Positions 34,974-42,533 of a DNA stretch of 60,550 nucleotides are shown here, one piece after another (position 1 is the stretch's first letter; each line of letters begins with the position of its first letter). The notes under the pieces were generated by a model. It made no database searches. It saw only the letters and a list, made by a program, of their open reading frames with translations, and had not been told where the DNA came from. A program made the position numbers and the translations under genes. Origin of the DNA: Chloroflexota bacterium (GTDB lineage Bacteria; Chloroflexota; Ktedonobacteria; Ktedonobacterales; Ktedonobacteraceae); assembly GCA_005881495.1 (NCBI GenBank), contig VBHI01000317.1, forward strand, positions 1 to 60,550, written 5' to 3'.

Positions 34974-35363
34974 ATGAACAATTTTGTAAAAGGTGTACTG
35001 GTGGGCGTTGGTATTGGCCTGCTTGTAGCCCCTATGCGAGGTGAAGAGTTGCGCCGACTTTTGGGTGAGCGTATCAATGAATGGCGCGGCTATTTACCAG
35101 AAAATGCGCAACTGAACCAGTATGTCCAACAAGTTTCTGACCGGGTCTCACAGACCGGCGGTGAGTTGAAAGATTATGCGCAGCAGGCTGTCAAAAAGGT
35201 GAAAGAGACCGGCGGTAATCTTGGTGACCTGGCCCAGCAGGCTACCTCTTCAGTTAAACAAACCGGTCAGGATGTTGCCGATACTACAAAACAGGCTGCG
35301 CAATCTGCGAAGCAGAACGTTGAATCCGACCCATCAAGCACTTACGGTACCTACAAAGGCTAA
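34974..35363 (+). CDS. YtxH-like protein
   Basis: A 129-residue protein with a short N-terminal hydrophobic span (VKGVLVGVGIGLLVAPM) followed by RGEELRRLLGERI, the YtxH domain pattern, and then a long amphipathic, alanine/glutamine-rich helix built of about 11-residue repeats (DYAQQAVKKVKETGG, DLAQQATSSVKQTGQ, DTTKQAAQSAKQ), which resembles LEA-type stress helices. It is probably membrane-anchored with a helical cytoplasmic or periplasmic tail. ATG 34974 is preferred over 34962, which lies on top of the AGGAAAGG site. A very strong terminator follows. Confidence 0.78.
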   Translation: MNNFVKGVLVGVGIGLLVAPMRGEELRRLLGERINEWRGYLPENAQLNQYVQQVSDRVSQTGGELKDYAQQAVKKVKETGGNLGDLAQQATSSVKQTGQDVADTTKQAAQSAKQNVESDPSSTYGTYKG

Positions 35364-35395
35364 CCTACACTTGTATATTGGCTTGAAACGAGGTA

Positions 35396-35443
35396 TTGAG
35401 AGAAATAAAGAGAGCCGGCTCTCTTTATTTCTCTCAATTTTTT
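35396..35443 (+). terminator. Perfect 42-bp palindromic terminator
   Basis: Arms 35396-35416 and 35417-35437 are perfectly complementary with no loop bases beyond the CCGG centre, followed by six T (35438-35443). It ends the YtxH-like transcript and lies five bases from the stop of the convergent glutamine-synthetase-like gene. Confidence 0.9.
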
Positions 35444-35448
35444 GACGA

Positions 35449-36730
35449 CTAGTACTTGTAAAAATGCTGGCGTGTCTCTTCTTCAGCAGTTCTCTCTTTG
35501 AAAAACGCGGACTCGTTGCGCTTGACAGCGATGTATGATCTTGTCAGTAATGGTCCAAGAGCATCCAGTAATACTTGATCACGTTCTAACTCATCTACGG
35601 CTTCGTCAAGTGACGTTGGCAATCGACGTATCCCGCGTCTCTCGCGTTCCTCGTCGCTATAGTTCCCTGGATCAATCTCCTGCGGTTCACCAGGATCAAT
35701 GGAATTTTTGATGCCATCCAACCCTGCAGCCAGAAAGGCGCCCATCGACAGGTAGGGATTGCCACTATGATCGGCACATTTCAGTTCGAGGTTGATTGAC
35801 TGCTCCTCGCGGCCCCAGAAGGGTGAAGGAATACGAATAGCGCCTTCGCGGTTGTCGAAACCATATGCCCTGTAAGCCGAACTCCAGTAATGAGGCAGGA
35901 GACGGCGATAAGAGTTGGGGCTACCACAGGTAATGGCTACAAGTCCGCGAATATGGCGCAAGACACCACCGATAAAATATTTACCGAGCTGGCTGAGTTC
36001 GCCGCGCTGACTGGCGTCATGGAACAGGTTCTTACCTGGCTTTTCACTATTTTCCGTTCCCCACAGGCTCAGGTGAATGTGAGCGCCACTGCCGGCCTGG
36101 TCGAGGAAGGGCTTGGGAGCGAATGATGCCAGGAGGTTAAAGACTCTAGCCACACCGCGTACCGTCTCGCGCACAAGGCAAACGTTATCGGCAGCACGTA
36201 ACATATTCGCGTGTCTGATAGATAGCTCCTGCTGCGAGGGGCCGAGTTCAGAATGAAATAGCTCAACTGAAACGCCTACTGACTCTAATGCTGCCAATAC
36301 GGCATCAATCACCTCGGCCTGGTCATCCAAACCTCTACTGCTATAACAGAGGCTATCGTCGGCAGGCACATATTTGTTGCCTTCTTCACGAGCAAAATAA
36401 AATTCATGCTCAACAGCCGCTTCAGCGCGCATACCTTGCTCGGCATATTGGGCAATCATACGTTTCAAGAAGGTGCGTGGGCAGGCTTCCCAGGGTTTAC
36501 CATCGGTGCGTATCATATCGCACATCATGCTGCCTGAGTTTGGAACATAGGGTAATGTCACAAACGTTTGTGGATCAGGAATAAGGCGAAACTCACCAAC
36601 GGGTCCCATGCCTTCAACAGAAGCGAGGGTTTCTACGCCTGTAAATGCTTGCATCGCCAGGGTTTGTCCAATGCCTTCGGTGATGCGTGTGGCTATCTTC
36701 GAAGCGTGAGATGATATCCTGAGCGTCCAT
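35449..36730 (-). pseudogene. Glutamine-synthetase-like (GSI-type/gamma-glutamyl ligase) gene with broken N-terminus
   Basis: From ATG 36730, which follows CAGGAG, the frame gives MDAQDII, the usual start of this family, but stays open only in a wrong frame. The real frame resumes as SSHASKIATRITEGIGQTL (about 36710) and carries on through GPVGEFRLIPDP, EHEFYFARE, FHSELGPSQQELSI, GSGAHIHLSLW, GSPNSYRRLLPHYWSSAYRAYG and RIPSPFW to 35449, a full GS catalytic domain. Relatives have about 25 residues (a VRFLRFLYCD type segment) between these two points. So an N-terminal piece is missing with a +1 shift. The remaining frame is otherwise intact. It is convergent with the YtxH gene and near the FluG-type amidohydrolase. 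Confidence 0.7.
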
Positions 36731-36887
36731 CTGTAAGCATACTCCTGTTTGAAATTGTAGGGTAAATGGATGAGCAAAGTAACTGCTGCTCTTGTCGCAA
36801 GTTGTGCGTAGTATAGCAAAGCACATAACGGAAAACAAGGAAAAGAGACTTTTTTGCGGCAGCGATTCTCTTTGAAAATGTCACCCA

Positions 36888-37844
36888 CTATTGGTGCATA
36901 CATTCCCGCGCGAACATACGTACCGGCTCGAGATCTTTCGAGTCCTGCATAAAGATAATAACTTCCTGTGCTCCCGCCTGTTCGATTTCTTTGAGACGCC
37001 TGCGAATCGTCTCAGGTGTCCCGGCAAGTGCCTGTTCGCGTATGCGACCGGAAGGGATATTACGCGCGTATGGCCCTGTTTTGGCCATAGCTTCCTCGTC
37101 TGTCTCCGCGATAGCGCAGTTGAAGAGGACTGTACGCTTGATACTATTGTAATCGCGACCAATATCCTCGCAATGCTTCTTGAGGATAGAAAATTTACGT
37201 TCAAGTCCTTCGTTATCAAGATGCCCGATGTTGCAGGCGTCCCCGTACTGGGCGACCAGCTTGAGCGTTACCTGCTCGCCGCCTCCACCAATCAGTAATG
37301 GAATATGTGGTTTCTGTACACCTTTAGGCTGGTTGATGGCCCCGTGCACATGATAATATTTTCCCTCAAATACTGCCTCGTCCTGCGTCCACATCGCCAG
37401 AATAAGCTGTACTGCTTCGCGTAAATAGCGCAAGCGTTCGGGGGCACCGGGAAACCCATACCCGTATGCCCGGTATTCGTGTTCGTACCAACCAGCGCCG
37501 ATACCAAAATCCAGGCGTCCATGTGAAAGGACATCTACAGTACTTGCCATCTTAGCCATTAACGCAGGGTTACGGTAGCCGTTGCAGGTAACCATCTGCC
37601 CGATGCGCACGCGCTTTGTATCGCGAGCCAGTGCGGCTGTGCTAGTCCAACATTCAAAGGTTACTTCCTGTGTGGGGACGGGCACAGTATGAAAGTGATC
37701 AAAGAGCCATATCGAATCATATCCTAGTGCCTCAGCCTCTTGCGCGACACGGGTCATTGTCTCATAGGCTTCGACAGGGTCGGTTATTCCAACCAGGTCC
37801 ATGCGCCACCCCTGTGGAATGAGCAAACCAAACTGAAGTGTCAT
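36888..37844 (-). CDS. LLM-class F420-dependent oxidoreductase
   Basis: A 318-residue TIM-barrel oxidoreductase of the bacterial-luciferase superfamily, F420-type branch: MTLQFGLLIPQGWRMDLVG, GYDSIWLFDHFHTVP, RIGQMVTCNGYRNPALMAKMASTVDVLSHGRLDFGIGAGWYEHEYRAYGY, and the later PLLIGGGGEQVTLKLVAQYGDACN. The GIGAGW and DxxSxGR motifs are standard for F420-binding members. Start: ATG 37844 gives the usual family N-terminus; a GTG at 37877 is possible. F420 use is inferred from the branch. Likely substrate unknown. It is alone and faces a 790-base repeat-rich spacer. Confidence 0.86.
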   Translation of the reverse strand: MTLQFGLLIPQGWRMDLVGITDPVEAYETMTRVAQEAEALGYDSIWLFDHFHTVPVPTQEVTFECWTSTAALARDTKRVRIGQMVTCNGYRNPALMAKMASTVDVLSHGRLDFGIGAGWYEHEYRAYGYGFPGAPERLRYLREAVQLILAMWTQDEAVFEGKYYHVHGAINQPKGVQKPHIPLLIGGGGEQVTLKLVAQYGDACNIGHLDNEGLERKFSILKKHCEDIGRDYNSIKRTVLFNCAIAETDEEAMAKTGPYARNIPSGRIREQALAGTPETIRRRLKEIEQAGAQEVIIFMQDSKDLEPVRMFARECMHQ

Positions 37845-38664
37845 GTGAGTGAACTCGCTTTCTATGTGGTACATCACAAAAAACAGGTTGTTCTGCTGCC
37901 ATTAGAAGCTATGAATGAGGATGGTGTCAAGCAAGCGCGGCTTGCTAGCATACTATAGCAACAGAGAGTGATTGCGTCAACTGGAAAGTAGAGAGGGAGC
38001 GGGGGTTTGTGAATTATCATGAAAATGCTGCTATTGCGGCTCATGCCATACGAATTTCTTGCAACTGCAAGGATAATTCACCTATTCTGCTCTATCAGGT
38101 ATATCAGTCTGCGTGTGAGCCAGCAGTCTTTTTCTCGAACAGAATGGCAAGAGTATCAGGTGTATCAGGTGTATCAGGTGTATCACCTGTGTCAGACAAG
38201 TTTGAGTCGAAGTGGCTCACTGTTTCAAGAGTATCAGGTGTATCAGGTGTATCACTGTTTCAGGTGTGCTCGGTATTTGGAGCAGATACCGAGCAAATTG
38301 CTCCATTTAATTTTGGAGTTGCAGAGTTTATTTTGACGTTTGTTGTGGATGCAGTTGTTGTTGGTCAATTTGGCTCCTGGATGATTTCTGTTTCTCTCTC
38401 TTTCTTTTTGCGAGGCGAAGAAAGGGTTGTGAATCATCCTGGCGACCGCACAATACCTTTCAAATTAGCGGCAATTGGTCGAAATCAGCGAGCGATATAG
38501 GGGAAAGTAAAGCGTTGTGACATTGCTCTGTTTTGAGCCGTAATATAATGAGGGGTATTTATTGTATGACAGGGACGTTGAATACTATTTGTTTACCCAC
38601 ATAGGTGAATATATCACACTGAACACAGGTAGCCTCGTAAAGCCTGCCTGGAAGGAGTCGTTCC
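37845..38664. other. 820-base intergenic region with 9-bp repeats and hairpin
   Basis: Between the divergent LLM gene and the LevR-like gene. Contents: two blocks of GTATCAGGT nonamers (38153-38197 and 38231-38266), a hairpin with 9-base arms GCTCGGTAT/ATACCGAGC (38268-38294), and a TATAAT (38544-38549) about 115 bases before the LevR start. Frames through the repeats read as VSG or YQV tripeptide repeats and have no credible start, so I treat them as non-coding. Confidence 0.5.
38153..38266. repeat. Two blocks of 9-bp GTATCAGGT repeats
   Basis: Block one has GTATCAGGT at 38153, 38162 and 38171, then GTATCACCT and GTGTCAGAC. Block two has GTATCAGGT at 38231 and 38240, then GTATCACTG. The 33 bases between them are unique. 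Spacing is one unit per about 0.86 helical turns. Confidence 0.85.
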
Positions 38665-40371
38665 GTGCTCCGCAAAGATCGGATACTTGAAGCATTGCGA
38701 TCAATGTGTGCACAGCGATCAGCACAGAGTGGTGCGTTGCGTCGTTATGCTGGCTTCAGCGCTGAAGACGTAGCAGATTTCGCTGGCGTTGATCGAACCA
38801 ATGCAAGTCGCGACCTTAATCTATTGACCAATGAGGGGAAGATTAAGCGTATCCCTGGACGTCCTGTGCTCTTTACCGTTAAAACTCCTTCTACTGGGCC
38901 ACTCCACGAGAACGGTAGTAACAACGGTAGTAACGGCAACTGGCAGAGTGTTCAAGCGGAATACTCTCCAGTAATGGTGGAGGACCCACCTGAAATTGAG
39001 TACTATCATGATGTACCCCTGCGCGTGACGCAAGAGCCGGGGAAGCCTCTGGCAGTCGTTGCCTCTGTTCACATAGGCGCTGTTGTTACCAGTTTTGAAA
39101 CGCTAATTGGTGGGGGGGAGGGGTTGAAAGTTGCTATTCAGCAGGCCAAGGCTGCTATGCTTTACCCACCACGTGGCCTGCACACTTTGCTCTGTGGCCC
39201 GAGCGGCGTCGGTAAAACGACTTTTGCTCGTTTGATGCATGGATTTGCACTGGAACTCTACGCACTGCCTGCTGATGCACCTTTTATTAGTTTCAACTGT
39301 GCCGATTACGCGGGCAATCCTCAATTGTTGATGGCACATCTCTTTGGTGTTGTACGTGGGGCCTATACGGGCGCGGACCATGATCGTGAAGGGCTGGTAG
39401 AGCAAGCTCACCGGGGTATTCTTTTTCTTGATGAAGTACATCGCCTTCCTCCAGAAGGTCAGGAAATGTTATTATACTTGATGGATCGGGAACGTTTCCG
39501 GCGTATGGGCGATGTGAAGGAGCGAGAATCCTCACTGCTGCTACTTGCTGCTACCACGGAAGATCCCAATACTGCGCTACTGCCAACATTTCGTAGACGT
39601 ATTCCGATGACAATCAGTCTGCCGGGCCTCAATGAGCGAACGATGATGGAACGCTACGAGCTGCTGCGTGCCTTTTTTACTACTGAATGCAGTAGCATTG
39701 GAGCGAATATCCACGTTGCGCCGCAAGTTTTGCGGGCTCTGCTTCTATACGAGTGTCCTGGCAATATCGGTCAGTTGCGTACTGATGTACAACTTGTTTG
39801 TGCGTGGGCCTATCTTGAATACCGCACCAACAATCTTGCTGAATTACATATCCATGTGGGAGTCTTGCCAGATCATGTGCGGCGCGGTCTCTTACGTACT
39901 GCTGAACTAAACCGTGCATTGGAGCCTGTATCGCACCTGCTTGAGGCAACCCATATTTTTACACCGACCGGTCTGAGCCTGGACAGTTTGCCAGGGTCTG
40001 CACAGAATCTCTACGATACCATCAGTAGAGACCTGGGGATACTCCGCCGCAGTGGACTGGAAGAAAATGAAATCAACAGGCTGCTCCACATTGATATACA
40101 GCACTATTTTCAACGTTTTGCGGACCAGGTGGGCACCCCAAGGGATGCCCCTACTAACCTGGTCGATGAACGCATAGCGGTGGTTAGCCAGCGCATTGTG
40201 CAATATGCTGAAGAGCAACTGGCACGAACCTTTCCCGAAAAACTGGCACTGGTGCTTGCCATGCATCTCACCAGTACGATTGAACATATTACGCATGGTC
40301 GAATGATTGTCGAGCCGGCCATTCAGTCTGTGCGCTTCACTTATCCAATCGAATACGATGCTGTTAGCTAA
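38665..40371 (+). CDS. LevR-like sigma-54 activator, N-terminal part (HTH-AAA+-PRD)
   Basis: The first 568 residues of a LevR/ManR-type regulator. Residues about 1-75 are a winged helix (FSAEDVADFAGVDRTNASRDLNLL). Residues about 140-400 are the AAA+ sigma-54-interacting domain: Walker A CGPSGVGKTTF (178-185) and the GAYTGA loop (232-237), which contacts sigma-54, then LFLDEVHRLPPEGQEML (Walker B). The rest starts a PRD domain (LVDERIAVVSQRI...LALVLAMHLTSTIEHITHG). The start is GTG 38665 with GGAAGGAG eight bases upstream. It stops at 40371 while the rest of the protein continues in another frame from 40358. Likely activates the downstream PTS operon. Confidence 0.83.
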   Translation: MLRKDRILEALRSMCAQRSAQSGALRRYAGFSAEDVADFAGVDRTNASRDLNLLTNEGKIKRIPGRPVLFTVKTPSTGPLHENGSNNGSNGNWQSVQAEYSPVMVEDPPEIEYYHDVPLRVTQEPGKPLAVVASVHIGAVVTSFETLIGGGEGLKVAIQQAKAAMLYPPRGLHTLLCGPSGVGKTTFARLMHGFALELYALPADAPFISFNCADYAGNPQLLMAHLFGVVRGAYTGADHDREGLVEQAHRGILFLDEVHRLPPEGQEMLLYLMDRERFRRMGDVKERESSLLLLAATTEDPNTALLPTFRRRIPMTISLPGLNERTMMERYELLRAFFTTECSSIGANIHVAPQVLRALLLYECPGNIGQLRTDVQLVCAWAYLEYRTNNLAELHIHVGVLPDHVRRGLLRTAELNRALEPVSHLLEATHIFTPTGLSLDSLPGSAQNLYDTISRDLGILRRSGLEENEINRLLHIDIQHYFQRFADQVGTPRDAPTNLVDERIAVVSQRIVQYAEEQLARTFPEKLALVLAMHLTSTIEHITHGRMIVEPAIQSVRFTYPIEYDAVS

Positions 40372-41695
40372 TGCTGATGCTTTACTAAGCAGCGAACAGT
40401 CTACAGTTGGGATTGTCGTTGCGGCCCATGGACGGGGTATTGCTGCAGGCCTCGCGGAGCTGGCGAATACGCTGGTCGGGGTTAACTCGGTACGCTGGGT
40501 GGAACTAACGCTGGAACAATCTCCGGAGGAATTGCTCGGCCTTGTGGCGCACTGGGTGCGCGTGGCAGATCAGGGTGGAGGGGTCTTGTTGTTTGTTGAT
40601 TTTGTTTCGCTGCTCTCCTTGGGCGAACTGGTGATGCGTGGCGACGGGCAGGCAGGAGTGCAGGTGCGTGCCATTGCGGGGGTCAGTGCGCCACTGGTGG
40701 TTGAGGCTGTGCGCAGGGCTCAGCGTTCTAAGAGTGTCACCCTTGATCAATTGGCTGCAAGCCTCCAGACCTTCAGCCTGTACCGTCCTGTAGACGAATC
40801 GAGCAAAATCAGGACCTCGATCAATCGGTTCCCTACGTCGTTCCCACAACGTATCGCAATGGTGAATGAAAATGACGGGTTGAATGTGCAGTTTACGGCA
40901 TCGCAACAATCAAGGGTCATTCTCTCAGTATGTATGACAGGATTTGGTAGCGCGGCAAAGATTGCCGAGCTGATCGAGGAGCATCTTCCTGGTCTACGTC
41001 AGCAAGGGGTGGAAATTATTTGTATGGACATCAACCTGTCAGGTAAGACCGAGGCAGATGTTCAACGCCTGGTGGGAAATAGAGATGTTGTGGCTATTGT
41101 TGGAACTATTAATCCACACCTGGAAAGCTACCCCTTTATTGCCCTCACAGATTTTCTCTTTGGCGATGGTATCGCGCGCTTACGCACTCTGCTTGGTGGA
41201 ACGTTGATAGACCCGGCTTTACTACAACCTCCATGTGCGTCGGAGCAAGTTGTTGAATCTTCGGATGGCTTTTCTGGCTCGGTGTTGCCGGATAATGGCT
41301 CAACCCCTGTGATAACTCAGCGGAGCGAACTGGTACGTGAGGTCACCCATACACTTGGCCAGAGTCTTTTATTTCTCAATCCTGTTCGAGCGATGCCTTT
41401 GATCGATCATATGATCGAGTTGATTGAGGTCGAGGTGGGAGAGACATTTGAAATCGATGTGTTGGCAGGTTTAATGCTTCATCTCGCCTGTATTTTGGAG
41501 CGTGGTATCCAAAATAAGGGAATCCTTGTAAGTGAGACTGTGCGTACGCAGGTTGGGCAACAATTTCCTCGCGAGCTGAGTATCTGCCGTCGTGCCCTCC
41601 AGGTGTTGAGTGTGCAGATAGGCCGTCCAATGCCTGATGAAGAAGCATATAATATTGTTGGCATTCTCAGACAGGTAGATATTTTTATCTACTAG
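40358..41695 (+). CDS. LevR-like sigma-54 activator, C-terminal part (EIIA-EIIB-PRD2)
   Basis: Begins MLLANADALLSSEQ in a frame shifted +1 relative to the previous part, overlapping it by 14 bases. It carries an EIIA(Man)-type domain with VGIVVAAHGRGIAAGL (phosphorylatable His), a GatB-like EIIB domain (VILSVCMTGFGSAAKIAELI, Cys in the P-loop-like site), and a second PRD (LIDHMIELIEVEVG...LMLHLACILERG). In B. subtilis LevR these are all one chain. Either the gene is split, or part of PRD1 and a frame have been lost. There is no ribosome site before the ATG, favouring a broken gene over two true genes. Confidence 0.75.
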   Translation: MLLANADALLSSEQSTVGIVVAAHGRGIAAGLAELANTLVGVNSVRWVELTLEQSPEELLGLVAHWVRVADQGGGVLLFVDFVSLLSLGELVMRGDGQAGVQVRAIAGVSAPLVVEAVRRAQRSKSVTLDQLAASLQTFSLYRPVDESSKIRTSINRFPTSFPQRIAMVNENDGLNVQFTASQQSRVILSVCMTGFGSAAKIAELIEEHLPGLRQQGVEIICMDINLSGKTEADVQRLVGNRDVVAIVGTINPHLESYPFIALTDFLFGDGIARLRTLLGGTLIDPALLQPPCASEQVVESSDGFSGSVLPDNGSTPVITQRSELVREVTHTLGQSLLFLNPVRAMPLIDHMIELIEVEVGETFEIDVLAGLMLHLACILERGIQNKGILVSETVRTQVGQQFPRELSICRRALQVLSVQIGRPMPDEEAYNIVGILRQVDIFIY

Positions 41696-41714
41696 GGCGC
41701 GATAAATCGGTCCC
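41695..41714. repeat. Palindromic repeat, copy 4 (diverged)
   Basis: GGGCGCGATAAATCGGTCCC, a shortened version of the 22-bp repeat, overlapping the stop region of the LevR-like gene and followed by CTACA as in the other copies. Confidence 0.8.
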
Positions 41715-41799
41715 TACAGAGGGATATTGTTGCAGATAGATTTTTTGTAGCTATCAGGACAACCTATCTTTTGAGTGTGTAATGTGTGTAGCACACAAT

Positions 41800-41816
41800 T
41801 TGGCATGATTATTGCA
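41800..41816 (+). promoter_or_regulatory. Sigma-54 (-24/-12) promoter of the PTS operon
   Basis: TTGGCATGATTATTGCA matches the sigma-54 consensus TGGCACG-N4-TTGCW. The invariant GG (41802-41803) and GC (41814-41815) are spaced exactly 12 bases. It lies about 280 bases upstream of the PTS EIIB gene and just after the gene for a LevR-like sigma-54 activator. A dyad GTGTGTAGCACAC (41785-41797) sits immediately upstream and may be part of an activator or repressor site. Confidence 0.82.
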
Positions 41817-41912
41817 GGATAGTTATATGTACCCGTGAGCGAGCTAGTGCTGTTGTAGTGTGTAGCGATATGGTCGCTGCAGGCCAGATGCTCAAAATTT
41901 GAAAGCAACTCA

Positions 41913-41933
41913 GGTTGACCGCAAGGGTCAACC
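41913..41933. repeat. GGTTGACC palindrome, copy 1
   Basis: Stem GGTTGACC and GGTCAACC around GCAAG, followed by CTACTATACACG. Same palindrome begins the composite repeats at 41986 and 49507; a partial, GGTTGACCGC, is at 49483. Confidence 0.85.
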
Positions 41934-41985
41934 CTACTATACACGCTAGCGCTTCTGTTTGATATCCATCGCTGCGACGGCGCTA

Positions 41986-42072
41986 GGTTGACCGCAAGGG
42001 TCAACCCTACTGTACTCGGTGCGACGCTGCGCTTCGCACGCGTGGCTGATGGGAGGTCAGCGGCGATGCAAG
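41986..42072. repeat. 87-bp composite intergenic repeat, copy A
   Basis: Starts with the GGTTGACC palindrome, then CTACTGTAC, then GCGACGCTGCGCTTCGCACGCG and GGCTGATGGGAGGTC...GCGATGCAAG. About 91% identical (8 differences by eye) to 49507-49593. It is in the leader between the sigma-54 promoter and EIIB. Confidence 0.85.
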
Positions 42073-42096
42073 GAAGTACTCGTGAGGGGAGTTGTC

Positions 42097-42459
42097 ATGA
42101 TACGGGTATTGATTGTGTGTAGCTGGGGTATGTCGACCAGTCTCCTGGTGGATAGTATGCTCGCAGCTGCGAAAGAGCGCAATTATGAACTAACCGTCGA
42201 GGCTTTGAGCGCGGGGGAATATGCAGAGAAAGTCGATGTCTGTGATGTGGTACTCATCGCACCGCAGATTCGTCATCTACGCAAAAGCATTGAGAAACTG
42301 GCAGCTTCAGTGGGGAAACCTGTGGCAATGATTGAACCATTTCATTACGCGACGATGAATGGACAGGCAGTATTGGAGCAAGTACTTCATTTCATCGCTG
42401 CTGACGCGAAGCGTAGGCGCGGCAGCGGCGTTGAAGCGATGGATATCAAACAGACGTGA
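42097..42459 (+). CDS. PTS lactose/cellobiose-type EIIB
   Basis: Cytoplasmic phosphocarrier domain of the lactose/cellobiose/chitobiose PTS family. The phosphocysteine loop is IVCSWGMSTSLL (C8), and VDVCDVVLIAPQIRHL and KPVAMIEPFHYATMNGQAVLEQVL are usual EIIB blocks. ATG 42097 follows GAGGGGAG, so the upstream frame is not used. The C-terminal 15 or so residues (KRRRGSGVEAMDIKQT) come from a 29-bp direct repeat, and are beyond the family's normal end at about 105 residues. It is followed by EIIC 75 bases later. The matching EIIA is not in the window. Regulated from the sigma-54 promoter. Confidence 0.88.
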   Translation: MIRVLIVCSWGMSTSLLVDSMLAAAKERNYELTVEALSAGEYAEKVDVCDVVLIAPQIRHLRKSIEKLAASVGKPVAMIEPFHYATMNGQAVLEQVLHFIAADAKRRRGSGVEAMDIKQT

Positions 42460-42489
42460 TAGCGGCGTTGAAGCGATGGATATCAAACA
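42424..42489. repeat. 29-bp direct repeat at the EIIB stop
   Basis: Copies at 42424-42452 and 42461-42489, identical by eye, spaced 37 bases; the EIIB stop lies between. The core GCGATGGATATCAAACA also occurs reversed near 41960-41977. Confidence 0.88.
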
Positions 42490-42533
42490 TTACGTTTATT
42501 GCCGAAGAGCACGCAGGAAGGTAAGGCGGCAAC

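Noticed and set aside
36614..36838. A 74-codon minus-strand gene upstream of the glutamine-synthetase-like gene
   Set aside because: Only its inner MDAQDII matches the GS-like N-terminus; it is the out-of-frame 5' part of the broken gene.
38153..38266. CRISPR array
   Set aside because: Units are 9 bases in direct tandem without unique spacers of 25-40 bases, and no cas genes are near.
38009..38500. A 163-codon frame through the GTATCAGGT repeats (VSG-type tripeptides)
   Set aside because: No ribosome site, low complexity from DNA repeats and no resemblance to a protein family.
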